Made by a program: the position numbers and the translations under genes
DNA from: an uncultured bacterium
Lineage (GTDB): Bacteria; Bacillota; Clostridia; Lachnospirales; Lachnospiraceae
Length of the DNA: 33,267 nucleotides
Reading direction: 5' to 3'
Assembly (NCBI GenBank): GCA_947651225.1
Contig: CANSYK010000037.1
Span: 1 to 33,267 of the forward strand
Notes under the pieces: generated by a model
Database searches by the model: none
Told to the model about the DNA's origin: nothing
Seen by the model: only the letters and a program-made list of their open reading frames with translations
Shown: piece by piece, positions 16,397-23,423 of the stretch
How the letters are laid out: every line of letters begins with the position of its first letter
Numbering within the stretch: the stretch's first letter is position 1

Positions 16397-17113
16397 ATGG
16401 CAGGATTCAAGCGATACCGAAAGGAAAGTGAAGTGTCATATTCTCTCGGAATTACCTTGACTTTTGAGCTGTTAAAGTATAAAACAGAATATGTCACCCG
16501 CATTTTTATACATTCTGGCATGAAGGAAGGCGATACGTTAGAGAGGTTAAAGGAACTTTCCCAAGCGGCGGGGATTGAAATTGTGTATACGGATAAAATA
16601 TTTCATGTGTTGTCGCAGAAAGAAAATTGTTATGTGATTGGTGAGTTTCGGAAATTTTCATGCAATCTATCAGAAAAAGAATCTCATATTGTACTCGTTA
16701 ATCCGTCCAATGCTGGAAATATGGGAACGATTATGCGGAGTGCATTGGGATTTGGAATAACGCAGATGGCTGTAATCCGGCCAGCAGTTGATGCCTTTGA
16801 ACCAAAGACGGTCAGAGCATCTATGGGGGCTGTCTTTTCGATGGATTTTGCGTATTATGACAGATTTGAAGAATACAGGAAAGTGTTTGGGGAAAGAGAG
16901 CTGTACCCATTTATGCTGGATGCTCAGATGAGTCTGCATAAAATCAGACCCAAAGGAATATTTTCTTTGATTTTTGGAAATGAGGCAACAGGGCTTCCGG
17001 CAGAATTTGCCAACATTGGAACAAGTGTTGTCATTCCGCATTCCGAACGGATTGACAGTCTGAATCTGCCGATTGCGGCCAGTATTGCGATGTATGAAGC
17101 GACTAAAAAGTAA
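16397..17113 (+). CDS. SpoU/TrmH-family RNA methyltransferase
   Basis: SPOUT-fold 2'-O-methyltransferase of rRNA or tRNA using S-adenosylmethionine (238 aa). The three SpoU motifs are visible: NPSNAGNMGTIMRSALGFG (motif 1, with catalytic Arg), SLIFGNEATGLP (motif 2), and IPHSERIDSLNLPIAASIAMYE (motif 3, trefoil knot). The N-terminal ~90 residues form the substrate-recognition part. Which nucleotide is modified cannot be told from the sequence. The ATG follows AGGAGGAAAGG. A GGATAGTAACG fragment of the intergenic repeat lies ~60 nt upstream, and a full hairpin copy follows the stop. Confidence 0.92.
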   Translation: MAGFKRYRKESEVSYSLGITLTFELLKYKTEYVTRIFIHSGMKEGDTLERLKELSQAAGIEIVYTDKIFHVLSQKENCYVIGEFRKFSCNLSEKESHIVLVNPSNAGNMGTIMRSALGFGITQMAVIRPAVDAFEPKTVRASMGAVFSMDFAYYDRFEEYRKVFGERELYPFMLDAQMSLHKIRPKGIFSLIFGNEATGLPAEFANIGTSVVIPHSERIDSLNLPIAASIAMYEATKK

Positions 17114-17119
17114 AAAAGT

Positions 17120-17175
17120 GTTACTATCTGCGGCTGGTTTTTTGCATGATGTTTAGAACAGCCGTGAATAGTAAC
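17120..17175. repeat. GTGAATAGTAAC hairpin repeat, full copy
   Basis: Left arm GTTACTATCTGCGGCTG pairs with right arm CAGCCGTGAATAGTAAC at 14 of 17 positions, with a 22-nt loop. Related pieces lie at 433-480, about 6258-6272, 8203-8216 and 16331-16340. Confidence 0.75.
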
Positions 17176-17197
17176 TTTCATTAATATTTATGTTATT

Positions 17198-17331
17198 TAT
17201 AGTAAACGCATAAAATATATGCGTTAACTATAATGGATGCGCACGGATACACATAGGAAGTTATGCTGCTTTGCAGCGTGTATCCGGCGCTGTAAACGAA
17301 GCAAAACGCAAGCGTTTTTTCGTTTACTATA
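17198..17331 (+). repeat. Three-hairpin 134-bp MITE-like element, copy A
   Basis: It begins TATAGTAAACG and ends CGTTTACTATA (11-bp terminal inverted repeats). Inside are three consecutive foldbacks: the first ~35 bases (palindrome), the middle GGATACAC...GTGTATCC with inner GCTGC/GCAGC, and GTAAACGA...TCGTTTAC near the right end. It matches the inverted copy at 31798-31931 at all but three positions. It encodes no protein and ends 24 nt before the CobW start, so the upstream region of that gene is largely this element. Confidence 0.88.
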
Positions 17332-17355
17332 TATATAGAAAGGAAGTTGAATGAT

Positions 17356-18522
17356 ATGGCAAAAATTGATATTATCTCAGGTTTTTTGGGAGCAGGAAAG
17401 ACAACATTGATTAAAAAGCTGATTGCTGAGGCGTTTCCAGGTGAGAAGCTTGTGTTGATTGAAAATGAGTTTGGTGAGATTGGTATTGACGGCGGCTTTT
17501 TGAAAGAAGCTGGAATCCAGATTACAGAAATGAATTCAGGATGCATCTGCTGTTCTCTGGTTGGTGATTTTGGCGAAGCGCTGAAAGAGGTGCTTGAAAA
17601 ATATACACCAGACCGTGTGATTATTGAACCATCAGGTGTTGGAAAGCTGTCAGATGTGGTAAAAGCGGTAAAAAATATTGGAGATGCTGTTACAATTAAC
17701 AGCACCGCTACGGTAGTAGATGCTTCCAAGTGTAAAATGTATATGAAAAATTATGGCGAGTTCTACAATAACCAGATTGAATATGCTGGAACTGTTATTT
17801 TAAGCCGTACACAGAATATTTCAGCAGAAAAGCTTGATACTTGTCTGAAAATGATTCGGGAGAAAAATCAGGAAGCTTCTGTTATTACAACCCCATGGGA
17901 TGAAATCAATGCGAAAAATATATTAGAAGCAATGGAAAAGGTAAATTCACTTGAAAAGGAACTGATCGAAGAACACCATCATCACCATGATGGGGAGTGT
18001 TGCCACCATGACCACGAGCATGAGCATCACCATGAAGGAGAATGCTGTCATCACGGGCACGAGCATGGGCATCACCATGAAGGAGAGTGCTGCCATCACG
18101 AGCATGAGCATCACCATGAAGGAGAATGCTGCCATCACGGCCACGAGCATCACCATGAAGGAGAATGCTGCCATCACAACCACGAGCATGGGCATCACCA
18201 TGAAGGAGAGTGCTGCCACCATGACCATGGTCATCATCATGCAGACGATGTATTTACCAGTATCGGAATTGAGACAGCGCATAAGTTTACAGAGGAAGAA
18301 TTAAAGGGAATTATTGACAAGCTTGCAAACAGCAAAGAATATGGTGAGGTGCTTCGTGCAAAGGGAATTGTTGCAGCAGAAGAAGGGGAATGGTTCCATT
18401 TTGACCTTGTGCCAGAAGAGACAGAAATCCGTCGTGGGGCGGCAGATTTTACAGGACGCATTTGTGTGATTGGTTCTGAATTGGTCGAAGATAAGGTAAA
18501 AGAGCTGTTTCATGTAGCATAA
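17356..18522 (+). CDS. CobW/COG0523 (G3E) metallochaperone GTPase with His/Cys-rich insert
   Basis: GTPase of the G3E family (388 aa) that inserts or delivers transition metals. Walker A is GFLGAGKTT (G9-T17), followed by ENEFGEIGID, the metal-binding CxCC in NSGCICCSL (C63, C65, C66), and IIEPSGVG. The expected NKxD is LSRTQ, a variant. Residues about 207-295 form a remarkable metal-binding insert: six units of a (H)HHxGECCHHxHEH pattern. The C-terminal CobW_C domain (GEVLRAKGIVAAEEGEWFHFDL) is complete. I prefer ATG 17356 over TTG 17347, with AGGAAG at 17341-17346. Zinc, nickel and cobalt are all possible; none can be chosen. It is followed after 13 nt by a second CobW-like gene. Confidence 0.93.
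   Translation: MAKIDIISGFLGAGKTTLIKKLIAEAFPGEKLVLIENEFGEIGIDGGFLKEAGIQITEMNSGCICCSLVGDFGEALKEVLEKYTPDRVIIEPSGVGKLSDVVKAVKNIGDAVTINSTATVVDASKCKMYMKNYGEFYNNQIEYAGTVILSRTQNISAEKLDTCLKMIREKNQEASVITTPWDEINAKNILEAMEKVNSLEKELIEEHHHHHDGECCHHDHEHEHHHEGECCHHGHEHGHHHEGECCHHEHEHHHEGECCHHGHEHHHEGECCHHNHEHGHHHEGECCHHDHGHHHADDVFTSIGIETAHKFTEEELKGIIDKLANSKEYGEVLRAKGIVAAEEGEWFHFDLVPEETEIRRGAADFTGRICVIGSELVEDKVKELFHVA
17974..18240 (+). repeat. In-frame tandem repeat coding for the His/Cys-rich region
   Basis: Near-identical coding units of roughly 36-48 bases built around a CATCACCATGAAGGAGAATG core give six GECCHH motifs. Unit lengths differ by whole codons, as expected from slippage or unequal recombination that keeps the frame. 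It is coding, not CRISPR. Confidence 0.9.
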
Positions 18523-18535
18523 ACAGGAGGCTTCT

Positions 18536-19510
18536 ATGTTTAATCGAAAAAAAAAGGAAATGATGGTGTATGTTATCATGGGCTTTCTGGAAGCAGGGAA
18601 AACAAGTTTGATTCGTGATTTGCTTACAGATGAGTTATTTGATGATGATGCACAAACTTTGATTCTTGCCTGTGAAGAGGGCGAAGAAGAATATGAGAAA
18701 GATATGTTGGCAAAAGCATGGGCGGCTTGTGAATATATTGAGGAAGAGGAAGCTTTCACTGGAAAAGTCATAGAAAAGTTTTTGAAAAAGCATCGCCCAG
18801 ACCGTATTATTATTGAATACAATGGAATGTGGCCTACCAGCCATATTCCAGAATTGTATGATGACTTGGAAGAGCTTCTTTTTGACAGAGAGGTGATTTT
18901 TCAGACGATAGATGTAGTAAACGACGAATCTTTTGCGTTATATATGAAAAATATGCCTTCCATGATGGTAGACCAGTTCCGCATTTCAGAAATGATTATA
19001 ATTAATCGCTGTACGCTTCAGACAAATAAAAATGCAATCCGTGGAAGTATCAAGGCGGTCAACCCACGTGCGCAGATAGTTTATGAATCAGAGGATGATG
19101 CGTTTTATGAAATGAAAGATGAAATGCCTTTTGATCTTAATGCGGATATTATTGAAATATCAGAAGATGATTATGGTCTCTGGTATATTGATATGATTGA
19201 TAATCCAGAAACTTATACAGGAAAAACAATGCGTGTTACCGGACTGATTCAGAAAGCGCCAGGACTGCCAAATGGATTTGTTGTTTTTGGCAGATATGCA
19301 ATGACCTGCTGTGCGGATGATGTACAGTATATTGGATTTTTGTGTAAGGCGGATGAATGGGATGGCTATAAGGATAAGCAGTATGTGACGGTAACGGCAC
19401 GGCTAGAGTATAAGTATATGAAGGAATATGGGGAGGAAGGGCCGGTATTTTATGCTGAGGAAGTTTTGGCGGCAGAGAAACCAAAAGAAGAGCTGGTGTA
19501 TTTTAATTAG
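18536..19510 (+). CDS. CobW-like GTPase fused to a YcgQ/TIGR03943-like domain
   Basis: A 324-residue protein with two parts. The N-terminal part is a G3E GTPase domain: P-loop GFLEAGKTS (residues 16-24), LILACEEGEEEYE, and RIIIEYNGMWP in place of EPSG. It lacks the CxCC metal motif of its neighbour. The C-terminal part (about 232-300, MRVTGLIQK ... NGFVVFGRYAMTCCADDVQYIGFL) resembles the C-terminal domain of YcgQ/TIGR03943 proteins, which in Bacillus accompany the zinc-linked YcgR permease. The CC pair (near residue 257) is conserved there. The gene follows the CobW gene by 13 nt and shares its operon. No YcgR-like permease is seen in the window. Function as a metal-transfer partner is inferred. 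Confidence 0.8.
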   Translation: MFNRKKKEMMVYVIMGFLEAGKTSLIRDLLTDELFDDDAQTLILACEEGEEEYEKDMLAKAWAACEYIEEEEAFTGKVIEKFLKKHRPDRIIIEYNGMWPTSHIPELYDDLEELLFDREVIFQTIDVVNDESFALYMKNMPSMMVDQFRISEMIIINRCTLQTNKNAIRGSIKAVNPRAQIVYESEDDAFYEMKDEMPFDLNADIIEISEDDYGLWYIDMIDNPETYTGKTMRVTGLIQKAPGLPNGFVVFGRYAMTCCADDVQYIGFLCKADEWDGYKDKQYVTVTARLEYKYMKEYGEEGPVFYAEEVLAAEKPKEELVYFN

Positions 19511-19643
19511 TATTAGAGCGTGTTTGAAAATTCATTCCAGGAACTTTCAGTTCCTTACAATCTGCACTCTATGCTTTGAACTATATTTGGCTCAAATTTC
19601 CCACAAAGTGGGAAGTACATCTTGCAAAAAGGAATTTTCAAGG
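19511..19643 (+). repeat. AGAGCGTGTTTGAAAATT repeat, long copy between convergent genes
   Basis: Begins TATTAGAGCGTGTTTG one base after the fused GTPase stop and ends GGAATTTTCAAGG, overlapping the TGA of the minus-strand gene. It contains small hairpins AGGAACT/AGTTCCT and TTCCCAC/GTGGGAA. GAATTTTCAA at the right mirrors TTGAAAATTC at the left. No reading frame of note. Confidence 0.7.
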
Positions 19644-20693
19644 TGATTTTTTGGCAGGTTCTAAAGATAGGATAGCACGAATTAGGACAATGGCAAATGG
19701 ACCTAAAAAAATGCCGCTTACGCCAAAAAGCTGAATTCCAATGAAAATGGCGGCAAGCATAAAGAAGGGACTAAGTCCAAGCCCTTTTCCAAGAAGCTTT
19801 GCTTCTAAAAATTCACGTACGAATAGTGTAACAAGGTAGGTAGTAACCAAAATTGCTGCAGCATAATATTTTCGATTGAGGAATTCATAAATTCCCCAAG
19901 GCAGGAAAATAAAGCCGCTGCCCAGCACTGGAAAGGCATCAAAAATAGCAATCCCCATGCCAAAGACAAAAAAATAGGGATTACGGATACAAAAAAGCCC
20001 AAGGGAACAGACAATCCAATTGATGATTAAAATCGTTCCCTCGGCTTTCAGATAGGCAAGCCCACTTTCCTTGAGGCGTACAAGGATAGAGTGGATAGGA
20101 ACGAAAAAGGAGCTGTTTCGATATTTTAAGTGAAGCGGCTCCATTTCTTTGACCAAAATGATCATAGAAATAATAAGGATAACCAGAACAGCAAAAAATT
20201 GAAAGGAACCGGAGAGGCAGTTTACCAGTGCTTTTCCAGCATTTGTTGTCAGATTTTTTGTACTGGTCTGTTCAAAATCGGTCATTCGTTGTTCTAAAAA
20301 AGTATATACAGTACCATTTTCAAGACAAAGATAATAGTCAATACAATGGCAGATTCGTGTTGTTTGTTGGTAAAGGGTACTTTCTAAAATCTGTCGGTAT
20401 ACAGGAAAATTACTGAAAAACAGACGAAGCTGTGTGATGATTTTCCAACCAATAAATAGGAAAAGCGATGTTATCACAATAAAAAATCCGAACAAAGTTC
20501 CATAATGTGACAGTATCCGTGGCAGTTTCCACTTTTTGTGGAGAAAACACATGATTGGATAAAGTGTGCGCATTAGAATATAAGCAAGTAAAAAAGGAAA
20601 AGCAAGTGGCAGTAAAAAGCGAAAAGCAAGGTAAACGCCAAAGGAGACGATAAGAAGCCGTAAAAATTGAAAGGCGAGAGAAGATTGATCCAT
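19638..20693 (-). CDS. AI-2E family (YtvI/PerM-type) membrane protein
   Basis: Integral membrane protein (351 aa) of the AI-2E transporter superfamily. There are about seven to eight hydrophobic helices: two at the N-terminus (LLIVSFGVYLAFRFLLPLAFPFLLAYIL), one at about 65-85, a soluble stretch of ~80 residues, then helices around FFAVLVILIISMIILV, ILIINWIVCSLGLF, PYFFVFGMGIAIFDAFPVLGSGFIFLPW and the C-terminal FMLAAIFIGIQLFGVSGIFLGPFAIVLI. The DAFPVLGSG and GVSGIFLGP blocks are family signatures. The group includes sporulation protein YtvI and ion antiporters; the substrate cannot be told. AAAGGAAGGTG precedes the ATG. Its stop lies in the repeat shared with the convergent GTPase gene. Confidence 0.88.
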   Translation of the reverse strand: MDQSSLAFQFLRLLIVSFGVYLAFRFLLPLAFPFLLAYILMRTLYPIMCFLHKKWKLPRILSHYGTLFGFFIVITSLFLFIGWKIITQLRLFFSNFPVYRQILESTLYQQTTRICHCIDYYLCLENGTVYTFLEQRMTDFEQTSTKNLTTNAGKALVNCLSGSFQFFAVLVILIISMIILVKEMEPLHLKYRNSSFFVPIHSILVRLKESGLAYLKAEGTILIINWIVCSLGLFCIRNPYFFVFGMGIAIFDAFPVLGSGFIFLPWGIYEFLNRKYYAAAILVTTYLVTLFVREFLEAKLLGKGLGLSPFFMLAAIFIGIQLFGVSGIFLGPFAIVLIRAILSLEPAKKSP

Positions 20694-20843
20694 GTGCGCA
20701 CCTTCCTTTCCGATAAAATTGTTTGATATGTTAAGTCATTAAAATTTATTTTGTACAGAAGAAGCGATTCCTATACCATAGAGATTATAGCATTTTTTAA
20801 GAACGGCTGAAAATAGTTTTGTTTGTTGTTTTTGAACAAAATA

Positions 20844-20873
20844 AAAGAACCGCCCTCGTAGCAGCGGTTCTTT
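20844..20873 (-). terminator. Terminator downstream of the ABC/AraC operon
   Basis: AAAGAACCGC (20844-20853) pairs with GCGGTTCTTT (20864-20873), a 10-bp stem with a 10-nt loop. On the minus strand it is followed by TTTATTTTG, a fair T-tract. It is ~236 nt beyond the AraC frame end. Confidence 0.75.
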
Positions 20874-20875
20874 AT

Positions 20876-20935
20876 AAGGAGAAGGTATGAAAAAATTTTA
20901 AGCACTTATCAAATGATTTTCTCTTTCATTTGATA
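20876..20935 (+). other. Mini-ORF with strong ribosome site and hairpin in a gene-free stretch
   Basis: The gene-free stretch 20694-21089 holds the terminator above and, on the plus strand, AAGGAGAAGG followed by ATG AAA AAA TTT TAA (20887-20901, M-K-K-F). A perfect 10-bp stem comes next: TATCAAATGA (20907-20916), 9-nt loop, TCATTTGATA (20926-20935). This looks like a leader peptide or small RNA, but no gene follows on that strand. Nothing else was recognised up to 21089. Confidence 0.4.
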
Positions 20936-21089
20936 GTCTTATTATATGGGAGAATTATGAACATCGGGTGATGGACGTATGAAGAATTTGTAAACGTTTT
21001 TTTAGAAGTTATGAACAAAATGGTTCAAAAAAGTAACCCTGCAAAGCAACGAGCCAAGTGGACAGGTTTGCATATACATTTGACTATGG

Positions 21090-21445
21090 TTACAGCAGGA
21101 ATCCCGATTGCTTGTTTTTCTTATTGGATAGTTTTCTGGCTTCATGCGGTGTCATGCCATATTCCCGTTTAAAGCTTCGTATAAAAGAAGATTCATGTTC
21201 AAAGCCGACATCATATGCGATATCACATACTTTGCGGTCTGTTTCGCATAAAAGAACGAATGCTTTTTTAGCTTACACAGTCTGACATATTCCGCTACCG
21301 TCATATGAAACTCCACCCGGAACAGCCTTTGCAATTGTGCAGGAGAGATATAGACCGCTGCCGCAAGTTCTCCGACTGTTAATCTCCCACCTATATTTTC
21401 TTTAATATAAACTACAATGTCATCTAGTATCTCCTTCGTTTCCAT
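21090..21445 (-). pseudogene. AraC-family regulator split by a -1 frameshift (broken gene or programmed slippage)
   Basis: A short DNA-binding protein consisting only of an AraC domain with two helix-turn-helix motifs. The first frame (from ATG at 21445, METKEILDD..., after GGGGG) gives the first HTH (LTVGELAAAVYISPAQLQRLF) and then runs into nonsense ending at 21152. In the -1 frame from the A6 run at 21264-21269 the AraC signature resumes: AFVLLCETDRKVCDIAYDVGFE then SSFIRSFKREYGMTPHEARK, ending at 21090. Together they give a 118-residue product; the unshifted product has 97 residues and lacks the second HTH. The junction reads CTA AAA AAG, a classic A-AAA-AAG slippery heptamer. It is last in the ABC operon. 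A lost A in the run is the simpler explanation. Confidence 0.8.
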
Positions 21446-21489
21446 TTTTAGAATTCCCCCTTCCTCAAAAGGAAGCGATTCCATCATTT

Positions 21490-23361
21490 TTAGTATCTTA
21501 GTCGCATAAAAGCATGTTTGTTTATCTCGTCCTGGTAGTAATGAGCCTGTTTTTCGAACATAAAAGCGTATGCGCCTTTTGATGACATCAGTTCGTCATG
21601 TGTTCCATGCTCAACAATTCTGCCGTTTTCAAACATATAAATACAGTCGGCATCTTTGGTCGTAGACAGACGATGGGAAATAAAAATCACAGTTGCGTCT
21701 TTTGTCTGCTGCATCATGTTTTTATTTAGCTTATATTCTGCCAGTGGATCTAAAGCACTGGAGGGTTCATCTAAAATTGCAATAGACAAATCGTTGGATT
21801 TTGCAAACATTCTGGAAATGGCTACTTTTTGAGTTTCTCCACCAGAAAGCATTGTGCCATCTTCCTCAAATTCCCTCGTCATATTTGTTTTCAGTCCTTT
21901 TGGCAGGCGCTCTAATTTATTGCCAAAATCAGCGAGATGAAGAGCTTTTGTAATATGCTCTGTATTTTCATCTTTTATTTGATTCATCGCAACATTTTCC
22001 GCCAATGTTGCTCCGTATAATTGATAATCCTGAAATACCGCACCAATGATGTTACGGTAATCTTTTGTGCTATAGTTACGGATATCCTCACCGCCATATA
22101 TAATGCTTCCCTCTGTCACATCATACAGGCGCATCAAAAGCTTTACAAAAGTAGTTTTGCCTGCACCATTTTCACCGACAAATGCAACCTTTTCACCAGG
22201 CTGGATTGTCATATTGATATGGCTTAAAGTATCCTGTTCTGAACCATCATAACGAAATGACATATCTCTCACTTCCAGTACATGTTTTCCGGCAGGAATT
22301 ATTTTATTTCCCTGATGTTCCTCGATATGGATTTCGTAATCAATAAATCGACGGAAACGCTCGATAAATTGTCCAGCACGTTGAAAATATACTATAGCAT
22401 AATTAAAGCCGTCTAATGTATTTACTACATTATTCTGTGCATTTCTCAGTGCCACCACATCGCCAAGCCCAATACTTTTTTTGACCAGAGCCAGGTATCC
22501 GAGATAAAGCGGCGGGCAAAAAAACATCAGTACGGTAAAGACGGAAATCCACTCAATTAATGACAATATGGCAATTTTCTTTCCAATCGCTTTTGCTTTA
22601 CCCATGGTTTCTTCTACTGCCTCATTAAACTGACGATTCAAGGGGACACGAATATTTGACAGTTTAATTTCTTTTGCATATTCTGGCTGGTAAAATACCC
22701 TTTTGGAATAATCTGCTTTTCGCATAATTCGCTTGTATTCCATATCATAATTATACTCAAGCTGTGTGATTTTTATCCGTGTGACAAAGTTAATCAAAGC
22801 CCCAGCAATGGGAAAAACAGCAATAAGAGGATTAATTGTAAAAATGATTCCTCCAAGTAAAAAAACAGATACCGCCTGTGAAAAAATAGCCGCCGTGCTG
22901 TATATTGCCTGATACATTGTTTCTTCTGACTGGGAAGCCGCAATGACAAAATCATCAAAATACTCTTTATTGTCATAGCACATTAAATCAATCTTAGCCG
23001 CCTTTTCAATCAGCTTCCGTTGTAAAACGCCTGTAACACGGACAAAACGGTATTTGGTCCAGGTGTCTATAACACCTTCGATCATTTCTCCAATAATTTT
23101 TATAACACAGCCAATTGCCGCATACAAAAGAACCGGCGCTAGTGCAACCTCCCTGTTTTGCAGCATTTCTATAAAATACTTCAAAAAAAGGGAGCTGTAT
23201 AAAGAAAAAATAATCGCAATTATTATATATCCTGTATAAAGACTGATTACCGCTGTTTTATCTATTTCATAGGCATAGCCTAAAATAAAGCGGACGTTAG
23301 ATACTAGGCGGGAAAACTTCAGTTTATCGCCTGTTCTTTTTGCATCTTTCTGATTATCCAA
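21490..23361 (-). CDS. ABC exporter, fused permease-ATPase half-transporter (second of pair)
   Basis: Membrane exporter subunit (623 aa) that probably forms a heterodimer with the product of the upstream gene. The N-terminal ~330 residues carry about six membrane helices (AVISLYTGYIIIAIIFSLYSSLFL; VSVFLLGGIIFTINPLIAVFPIAGALINF; WISVFTVLMFFCPPLYLGYLAL). The ATPase part shows Walker A GENGAGKTT, Q-loop VFQDYQLY, signature LSGGETQKVAISRMF, Walker B IAILDEPSSALD and HRLSTTKDAD. The signature and catalytic Glu are intact. The start is TTG at 23361 with AAAGGGGGTG upstream. The cargo is unknown; peptide or drug export fits the family. Confidence 0.9.
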   Translation of the reverse strand: MDNQKDAKRTGDKLKFSRLVSNVRFILGYAYEIDKTAVISLYTGYIIIAIIFSLYSSLFLKYFIEMLQNREVALAPVLLYAAIGCVIKIIGEMIEGVIDTWTKYRFVRVTGVLQRKLIEKAAKIDLMCYDNKEYFDDFVIAASQSEETMYQAIYSTAAIFSQAVSVFLLGGIIFTINPLIAVFPIAGALINFVTRIKITQLEYNYDMEYKRIMRKADYSKRVFYQPEYAKEIKLSNIRVPLNRQFNEAVEETMGKAKAIGKKIAILSLIEWISVFTVLMFFCPPLYLGYLALVKKSIGLGDVVALRNAQNNVVNTLDGFNYAIVYFQRAGQFIERFRRFIDYEIHIEEHQGNKIIPAGKHVLEVRDMSFRYDGSEQDTLSHINMTIQPGEKVAFVGENGAGKTTFVKLLMRLYDVTEGSIIYGGEDIRNYSTKDYRNIIGAVFQDYQLYGATLAENVAMNQIKDENTEHITKALHLADFGNKLERLPKGLKTNMTREFEEDGTMLSGGETQKVAISRMFAKSNDLSIAILDEPSSALDPLAEYKLNKNMMQQTKDATVIFISHRLSTTKDADCIYMFENGRIVEHGTHDELMSSKGAYAFMFEKQAHYYQDEINKHAFMRLRY

Positions 23362-23423
23362 CAGGAAGCACCCCCTTTCTGTATAAATGATTTTAATTTG
23401 CGCAGCTTTCTGCGCTTGCCTGA

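Noticed and set aside
17974-18240. Possible CRISPR array because of regularly spaced near-identical units
   Set aside because: Units are in frame inside a complete GTPase gene, have no distinct spacers and no cas genes are nearby.
17947-18282. Long Met/Val-rich reading frame on the minus strand across the His/Cys repeats
   Set aside because: It is the antisense shadow of the repeated coding units; composition is a by-product of CAC/CAT/GAG repeats and it lacks a ribosome site.
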